From assembly GCA_009664345.1 (NCBI GenBank), contig CP043547.1, positions 372,001-436,000 on the forward strand: a stretch of 64,000 nucleotides of DNA, read 5' to 3'. Under the pieces are notes generated by a model. The model saw nothing but the letters and a program-made list of their open reading frames with translations. It searched no databases and was not told the origin of the DNA. The translations under genes and the position numbers were made by a program. This DNA is from Planctomycetales bacterium 10988. Lineage in GTDB: Bacteria; Planctomycetota; Planctomycetia; Pirellulales; Pb10988. Below are positions 62,301-64,000 of the stretch, piece by piece (the first letter of the stretch is position 1; every line of letters starts with the position of its first letter).

Positions 62301-64000
62301 ATGATCCATCAGCTCCGGGTCCTGCGAAGTGATCAACCAAGTTCCATCGTCTTGCGGCGATCCCGTAGAGAAAGAGGAGTTTTCAGGAAATCCAGAAATA
62401 CGAATCTCTAAAGTTTCAGAGTTATCGCTATCATTTAAGATGCTTTCCAAAGAAAGAGTTACTGGAGAATTGACCAGATGAAAGCTGGGGGCAACTGACT
62501 CTGTCAGGAAAGGGGCATCGGCAACTCCTTCAACCGTGAGCGGTACATCGGAATGAAAAGTATAAATGGTGGGAGGGTTGGTGCCTGAAATACCAGGATC
62601 GTGAATGGTGATTCCAAGTGTTACCTCACCACTAAAGTCTGGTTCTCCCAAATATTCGAGATTTTCCAAGGCTCCTTGGATTGCTGTGAGATCGCCTCGA
62701 ATTTCAATAAGTTGGCTGGGTTCGTTAACTTCCCCCTGATCAAAGTTTAGCCCATTATTGGTCGTCAAGGTAAGCATACCTTGGGACACTTGAAAAGTGA
62801 GCGTATATTCCGTGGTTCCATAGACGGAATCGGCATCCTCAAACGTGAAGCCGTCGATAGCAGAATTCGAGTCTTCGAGAATTGAAGATGTAGGATTGTA
62901 GTTCAGGATTGGTTGTTGATTGTCATGATAGGTGAGTGTCAACACTAAAGTGTCAGAAGTCGCCTCAACGGGATTGCTTTCTCCATCCATCGATTTGGCA
63001 ACAAAGGCAAGTTCAATCGCCCCCACAAAATCAGTAGGAGGCGTAAAAGTAAGTTCATCTAAATCTAATTGTTGATCCAAATCCAGGTGCTGGGAGTCGA
63101 TCCGCCAAGTGCCTGGAGTTACTTCGGACCCCATTAAAAAGCTGGCTCCAACTGGAACTCCCGTAATCGTGATTTCTAAACTTTCCGAACCATCGGTATC
63201 AACCAGAGAACTTGCAACCGGAAGTGGAACGGTTTGATTGACGGCAAGATCGAGAGAAGAGGAAGCCAAACTCAGATTAGGAGCATCGGCAACCGGATTG
63301 ACGGTAATAGATAGGTCCGCCAGTTCGACACCGAGAAGTGCGGTTGTGTTGATCTCTCCAGGATCACTGATGGTAACTGTGAGTGCATCCGTTCCACTAA
63401 AATAATCTGTAGGCTGAAAAGTTAAATTATTAAGAGCGGCTTCCAGCTCAGGTAGCGTTCCACTGAAGGTGAGACTCGGGGAAGGTGTGTCGATCACCGC
63501 TAAAGGAAAGTCGTAATCTGGACTGGCTGGAAGTGTCAGAATTCCCGATTGAACACTGACCGTCATTTCATATTCTAGCTCACTCCCATTGACATCATCT
63601 ACATCGCTGAGAACGAAGCCACTGAGGGAAAGTTCACTTCCTTCATCGAGGCTGAAGGGACCATCATTCGACGTCAGAACTGGTGCGTCGTTGACCGGCG
63701 TAATTTCAAAAGAAAATTGCTGGGTAAAGGTGTTGATACCTCCGTTGTCCGTGCCTCCGTCGTCTTCAACGATGACTTCAAAAGTGACTTCTCCGAAGGC
63801 ATCGGCGACGGATTGATAGGTCAACGTACCATTTTCGTCCAAGTCAATGCTTTGCAGAAGTTCAGAGCCAGATAAAACTGTCAATGTATATGAGGTCGAT
63901 TGAGCGTTCTCATTACTTGGACCTGGCTCAGCTTGTGCCCAACCCTGAAGTTCTTGAACACCACTATCTTCTAAGCTGGAAGGAGGATTACTTGCAGTTA
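44307..64000 (-). CDS. Giant cadherin/Calx-beta/RHS protein with ADP-ribosyltransferase-like tip (5' end outside the window)
   Basis: The frame is open to the window edge, so the protein exceeds 6,560 residues; numbering here is from codon 63884. Residues 1-1700: cadherin/VCBS-type repeats (ITPVNDAPVLT class). About 1710-3060: roughly ten Calx-beta modules. About 3390-3480: calcium-binding DxDxDG/TSP3-like repeats (DTDSDGLTDYEEI, DSDGDGFSDLEEI). About 4200-4330: golvesin-like domain (GRHGYRYVNSDIEDFATWKF). About 4390-6100: YD repeats. About 5930-6155: RHS core ending NPVNFTDPSGQ. About 6160-6525: the tip. It has Arg in VLRGMSKEE (about 6377), an STS-like FTST...PYVSVTK segment (about 6415-6430) and ENEFLIIGGTRI (about 6464), an R-S-E pattern of ADP-ribosyltransferases, then a hydrophobic end. 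A contact-dependent toxin or giant adhesin-toxin is likely. Confidence 0.85.
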   Translation of the reverse strand, partial: TASNPPSSLEDSGVQELQGWAQAEPGPSNENAQSTSYTLTVLSGSELLQSIDLDENGTLTYQSVADAFGEVTFEVIVEDDGGTDNGGINTFTQQFSFEITPVNDAPVLTSNDGPFSLDEGSELSLSGFVLSDVDDVNGSELEYEMTVSVQSGILTLPASPDYDFPLAVIDTPSPSLTFSGTLPELEAALNNLTFQPTDYFSGTDALTVTISDPGEINTTALLGVELADLSITVNPVADAPNLSLASSSLDLAVNQTVPLPVASSLVDTDGSESLEITITGVPVGASFLMGSEVTPGTWRIDSQHLDLDQQLDLDELTFTPPTDFVGAIELAFVAKSMDGESNPVEATSDTLVLTLTYHDNQQPILNYNPTSSILEDSNSAIDGFTFEDADSVYGTTEYTLTFQVSQGMLTLTTNNGLNFDQGEVNEPSQLIEIRGDLTAIQGALENLEYLGEPDFSGEVTLGITIHDPGISGTNPPTIYTFHSDVPLTVEGVADAPFLTESVAPSFHLVNSPVTLSLESILNDSDNSETLEIRISGFPENSSFSTGSPQDDGTWLITSQDPELMDHHLDLEELVYFYPPVDFVGEIELEVTATAIESFNNDTAMSSTTSIMLTFSNNQKPSFVADHVTIDETAEENTTITISNWATFDPGSTHETSQAPTYSVNISPNSILNEVDGIVVDSEGNLHIKPLTHAFGTVEFEVSVTDDGGTDAGGVDTSDPQTFTLTLNPVNDAPTFDLLTDSTSGILTINEDDVTPSEEVYIVENFLQNLDLGLYENSLQDFTIEVEVLTESTPDFFSTPPEMNSVDLGGGNTRFDLVFRTQENEHGMAQIRVSVTDDNYFNDASLTTSKDFTIQVHSVNDSPEFTINASLDPITGEPLVDQTSGFPMIVTEEDTEVDGTGKVKIEDILTDISGDQDFLSDSSLSGSISNISINTPDTLEFVHSPEIVKLVESDGTVYWDFYYLTEEHAYGEAILEVQLTDAGGLTHTESFHLKITPINNVPTFELPQATVTVDEDSGDEGFHEVENFLTNLTAGNLYESDQDITVTIQFDHPADAALFEVLPDIVLSEIDETTGLRTGSLEFKTKVNAHGSVAFTIFISDAPPTGTGEALNSSIQYFSINILSIDDPLSIDLPSENFELQTQEDTPLFIGSNGATRIQLTDVDSEDEDNDADREYELELSVSQGLLRVSSLFANVVVGDASDLLTIIGTQNEINFVLGGLQYVPQENYSGSDALELNVYEVEPEGGRTLVEVESVPITITPVVDTPSILSNNSSIILNDVNGDSHFLQFQISLVDTDGSENLTLQIEGLPDGITLQNTEPVINDTLWTYQLSVDTQTFNSEDLGLHELTVTLTVTDTSSDTSESSEFSSTFKLLVLNEPNAQPSFTVNDNLLPLEINEDAGYQQWDLFTFDADGDDLTDGETFQQVFYYNLEVTSGEELLEFIYVDQEGTLHFLSKPNVHETVEFSVQVRDNGGTDHGGIDLSNTQSFTLTIIPDNDDLEISGPDTIELEEDHSLDFSNIPEQILLIDYDNEVYTTARVILSLGQGTFDFDLPTVDFDGYYYDTNGNLIIEGTKEELQDVLDTLVYTPETNVSGLKTFTVTYELDLQSGGTETIEKEISIDIQGKADAPIISAGSFEITSGDIQVDLNNIPLNISVALTDDSETITEINLYGVPEGALLSAGTWEDGRWSLSSSDLDTLSLDLELGDTSQFLIPENGILHLTVEAVSQVANGTNTASTLKEFTITFDGYLSSTTVKIEAIQPEVSEDEFEEALGQFRITRDGDTSLPLTVYYTVLPSFSGDTEDEYVIQTSGEITLEAGETSKVFEVSPLGNQQSVRVSLTPSLSYQLHLDAWQAEVRILDDEPDVWFEVVKSQSYEAGAPAEVILHRAGSLVNDQEVQFTANLHPTAGTDNPIDFEIVSFAEDPAELHFDTETSIYTATIAAGSSSLVLLIKAQEDDIFERDSLFLEISDSPEYRTNVSNKSAWISFEDAFPPPVVSVEVEIINEGDGSEFTIVTDEVTGDPIAPYYDPFNEVPGPRIREKEGKARFLFTRTGSLEGELEVFYLEYDGVSVEPVKKSIVFQEGQSTYFIDIQPTHNAEFTGHQSQRIVLDQSDNPDEKYLYEINYSSNTANVTVVDHESTHLVSVSLVDSEDDEITEDQSTVTLKVSRLGNTTGDLTVYLYSKDYTAKAATENADNDFIMTYSVVIPENTNSVTFDLVINDDNVAEQLEIIGIGIVDSTLDFNPVHHGPIPDYLYYKLFSDYDTYGVFEDQYSDGNFYSSNEVVIEIEDNEQKVTIERDDSRGNSVKEDATTDFPQFFVSRTDEDIESPLIVYYEVFSSFNYAEEGEDKDFILRLVGTEDALNGTFEFPENVDELLIEVVPVDDNAPDGDDYGSEQIKINLKTDQSDGDANYWIDNFDVSNSSVHFYIEGNDDRVELNVSGQAYETDGSKAKLTFKRYGDSDEELSVRFLIEDMQNPNPGLVQLSDYHLIDSDGELFMIDENGYGQFTFPSGLDEFVLYVEALPETEENVLEHEQQIKITVLEGDNYIPRSGQDSRTVTIIEAIPEIRIDVLYSNWTVSEDETYNDYAVLRVKRNAIFNDDSLDVTNPLTVFYALGIDSEADSADFVLTMDGSTVPLNGSFIIPAGSDYVDLRFTPVEDTLFEGDEQVQIELQLGADYALASHSSVDVIIEESIQIFVSIEAVNQDAYEEGAPAHIQFKLENGLAESLTVYYYVGENSYLADLDYFDLYLDPEDPSTLLGGEVTFQPNEDTINVYLVPKVNIDDWPSKPSSIYLLDDPESKYRISYYNSAASITIYDQSPLVSFSSIDSAAHEHPGGDDGKASFRIQRDRTLDSDLTVYFRLVDAPSNYAIEADFDLYWIDELGTPTLVDSHNSAWSVIIPAGEDHVTLELVAKNNIALEGDKVARFELIEYSEGNPDGINSYFTSGYIDISIVDYQSTVTLSLDEEIVLHEKESESPNTTTFTLSRSGNLKPVTVILQLNSYSNSLAEGGDIEIFNTHTEVKLLATEPSSNRFNYEIVFDEGVDSIELELTAISDDLFEGDENVLLTLLPSSEYRAVNEIGSNDITIIDDENPLFTFSHPTSYGANEDQTLSFTDLFIEDANPSSYNITIEASHGLIHDPQYTYYQLTKDNLNITELNTWFTNLSYTPNANYTGLDTLEITIRENSVRSSVYEEPKIFNIPVTVLAYVFPPEFEVTEVVPDVVQGTAEVFFNLSLDDSYNYEAIRFEIENLPSGVILNGATYDSVNDVYKLGPWSEAGIPSSIVLSNLTYPTSGIEVDLKVILETENSVPTRETSFHFVVVDQQVETPTIGYAGLQRYEHTDPDYGLYYTFSDKEVKGTTEPGAIVEWVDTTSGSDVVIDFTTADAEGHFQLDISSYNPSENATVVLRITDVFENTADFAIQTLWDSQDTDSDGLTDYEEIVLLGTSAQFADSDRDYLLDGYEVRYGLDPLFQDDTSTDVDNDGLLLSQEMTYGTDPFSIDSDGDGFSDLEEITFYTDPLNSESFSADGLPSDTSINLLFTVGAYHENYLEQFVIQIGSLTYYITSESELAEFRLPQSGSYEFRSLLAWSDPMQEFDYDGNAIVVPGFGNSGEIPGSVGFAFILPMGEEAAMPQSAPLGSFSQQSASLQTSAQQSVLSSSSGTTSCDCGTWITTSHNDVDDGDDGTPLSFIPGDCTLILNVVTVDATDPSGSDQVSAEALILFNNDDDNENGVPDYLETHVTNEDDLIPISIDLVSDSEADINFYAWFSSNLRVWLEENKETEVISGGTEIALDTTTLYVEGLQFSEYDPSAILRIYAEHATESFGNGYYGYSNDPVTASGTLTLFAQASDYINFYQPTVVATDLYAQEGDEDEPLDGAAFVISRGEKNTEGSLAVGYEIVDEDGNLATDIIREPATGSITLEDVISSVRIHITPANNDLVEWDRELTIRLLNPALDGEVYRQLFIDPEGDASSLPPDTSETGQQRTATITLFDDDGIAPALSNNVDVESTGQTKASISTDVIDVDLLDGEVTLYWSADPKLPVYYGTENQSPLIAVGTQLPSGVQQVSATITLGDQVFEFTEGNQIIYDVSSLEEDTIGWFVVPVDASEFETGHYEYVVQLTGTLEDSEGKSVTRTIRGSLEIHNRLDSPFGQGFWVSQLDQLVLSDGTDFALAEQGLATESGAALIRGDNSSAWFESSIGENSEVLIADITNPSSTTNSTSGISYEEPEKEEPEDPEFIYNGTSANNGRHGYRYVNSDIEDFATWKFTDLDQENLYQIFVTWTEGPDRTDAAVYELYGVEFYNTFEPEEAATDPDPSETEDEDFISISINQQYSPGEVLHENIRWRSLGFFVLTGDQIEIKLQGSSGAITVADAVMVVSGWDYETPDGSFSTLEYDVRDEAKTDFFEEGAELPLSFHTLTSKYGTEYLFTASGLLQTIQDRNDNQTQLQYDDYGRLEAIIEQGGLTTEYIYEEPEDPEAEVDIEELKLIEIKDFAGRVTEFDHTSSSITITLPKPDSDSDSPEHIFNFGSYGLTSYTDPNEHITTFSYNSDFKRIVKVVHADYEGDEHWSIVPMLLDGLVDPEDPTETVENYSVSINPEVDYQQDPGDQLVGMKATYATAKGNTHFYQLDRYGYLTAYADPLHHVWQYERKNNPHGLLELMIEPQGGGGIRDFDRRLETLYAYDVNGNTTGIFYQDETTESWIYDSNFSQVTKYIDPLENETTYGLDANENVETITTDVIDSTTITVSYTYSDPPSSIKDLPGGLVKTQTDERGVLTEWIYYEPSDSSTLEPHVGLVKSIVEAVGTASEQTTSFTYDDNRNLRTETDPLGAVWTYIYDDLDRLVYRIQPNADSGQGYLDPDSEPNGALNNYLHEQYLYKPGGQIEKYIDERGYEFSYEYDDRNRLWKETRPTSEPLSPLDTIVSEYLYDLEGNLEHEIHPSTFITDGIFDNLPNPFPNETEYKYDERGLLIQVTGPTVVLDPETLEATRPVTVFEYDATGNLKRRYDSQNAEYAPDLNAPNSTGTPKYSTEFYYDSRHRVTKQVDPHAGPSIEWALNNLEQQRIALSQFGSINIAIVTGRETTTYEYYADGNLKETSNPSSSTTTYVYDNLDRLITITNSFGVITSSYDYSDSEGIVVHTDAALNQTLTAYDELGRIHYVTFPDGGQITYAYDLADREETITNQYGLTTTKKLDYLGRVIEIHEPDIETIYDKDGNPISSNTSNSVITTISYDKDVDGNKELGTVITTDPLYRKTIVKYDLYDQVKEVIYADQTSTKIEYDAFGNVVKTIDQENQETTYQYNNLHLLLSIQEPDVEGTTAEIVTLVNTYDVSGNLKKTKQLLDDNTWSTTSTKFDNINRPYEVTDSLGITTKTDYDLTGRIAQQTTPLSVMSYDYTNLGQHITTYQSKPDSLEKVTISEQNFDITSNKSTFTDQDGNITTSEFNFRGQKASETITVDAVEYKRVWDYNLLGAVSVYTDRNGRLIEYTHDASGRVRQEYWRTSENDLGEFEDPDVAYEFNLGGQLASAKNENTAYTYDYFDVDTLEFVKRQDDQSLGGLAVQLNYQYYDDGILKEVTYSNDTAITSYDVNNLNQIVNITQSGSGVPTKSIDFEYRRDGKFESITRHEDGKPVFNSSYEYSETNPRLLETLRHVVDSSYDHLNPLIAGFKFEYDDLSRIVKSNYSTVQPAYAIPRIEVFSELSSNHQNYNLFALNSVQHFQYDVIGQVENTSNYSDGSNASSTETNTNGNSSSDRLDNHVTFLDHNRILTDGIYFYSHDGEGNITKREILESVLEEYNQTESTIVTDIQSPLPEGVDKYSDGEGWRYTVDLPAGNYQIAVKYKHNTIYTHDSGFTIKDGNYQIASISASHLPRYSDDFQDQAVHRTDLQYSNQVISPHDGWEILGTYTILEDQLTISAQGFGEFSIHIVRQELPALTEYTWDHHNRLVKIRESSPASKTDWEKEIVNFYNPFGQRIGQETRDLTTAEAPVIHSVRYVYDRGQIVQELNGQGVLQRRNLWGPQVDQLLAVDVIDFSATERVLWVVNDHQNSTRFLFGFRQGALEKPSDLVVGHPLYEGFHNAFEAPTILREFRYDLFGRPIEVRRYDLLTAYFESELDNDPSDYAPFLLDTDLEFTHLYTGRTWDPELQLYDYRARWYDPATQRFLSEDPLGYAAGDTNLYRYAFNNPVNFTDPSGQLVATTIGAAGGFIGGFAYGAFTGNAENWWDRALFGGLSGTLIGAGIGLTIDSAGAGTPIGVLLFAGGISGAAIGSGSYAAYNGGLLTPGSDINYVGYDEGLIAGGIYGGIGGVVATGTLAGGASLGIPRVLLWAMAGGVEDLSGQLALLATGFKKKLDPQQLFLSTTFGGGIYLGGLGGQAITRTLKPYIGSTTNHVFKLLGRSHLFRSSDEMITVLRGMSKEEFAELIEAETLISYAMRKGVEGYNTPLMRAYHTFTSTNPPSPYVSVTKVPLVAKHFTRRSQGLIAQFQVPRSTLQKSINVPENEFLIIGGTRIANLKKYSVESYRASAGIHAAWAAESTVLWGWVSYVSYMSTSSIIRYYFG

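Overview
The window looks like a piece of a planctomycete chromosome or large plasmid. The reasons are two surface proteins with the N-terminal planctomycete export motif LExLExRxLLSA, a DUF1580 protein, planctomycete-type sigma-70-like proteins, and a giant cadherin/Calx-beta/RHS protein. Almost everything here is accessory DNA: toxin tips, immunity genes, mobile elements and defence genes. The base composition is mosaic. RHS cores and transposases are GC-rich, while toxin tips, immunity genes, the retron and the replication module are AT-rich.

Layout. 1-7.15 kb is an array of RHS toxin tips and immunity genes on the plus strand, built on three partial copies of one RHS core. 7.3-9.0 kb has a DUF1016-like protein and a sigma-like gene. 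9.4-11.7 kb is a NACHT-type NTPase gene cut by an 891-bp IS5-family element with a TTA target duplication. 12.1-14.8 kb is a retron: a PRTase-winged-helix effector, a strongly structured non-coding segment, and a reverse transcriptase. 15.2-17.0 kb is a Y-family polymerase with an SRAP-like partner. At 18.4 kb lies a lone 3' half of a tRNA-Arg, followed by a tyrosine integrase and a replication module up to 26.5 kb (PrimPol-like primase, AAA ATPase, and a family A DNA polymerase split at an A7 slippery site). 27.0-28.6 kb holds four small genes that look like orphan immunity genes. 28.6-29.3 kb is a truncated copy of the sigma-like gene.

29.4-40.3 kb contains an unknown protein, a large Ig-repeat/FG-GAP surface protein whose start is separated from its body by a C6 tract, IS3 and IS5 remnants, a second truncated surface protein, a truncated serine recombinase, and an unknown 360-residue protein. 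40.4-64.0 kb is on the minus strand. It is dominated by one reading frame of more than 6,560 codons (open at the window edge) that ends in an RHS core and an ADP-ribosyltransferase-like tip. This is followed by a small membrane protein (candidate immunity) and a second cassette array made of RHS and HINT fragments, toxin tips and immunity genes.

Working model (inference): the two arrays are reservoirs of alternative RHS C-terminal tips with matching immunity genes, exchanged by recombination in the repeated RHS/HINT cores. A mobile element with its own replication genes, a retron and a NACHT gene share the same hypervariable region. Many genes carry single frameshifts at homopolymers. These could be decay, assembly error or regulated slippage, and reads or proteomics would be needed to decide.
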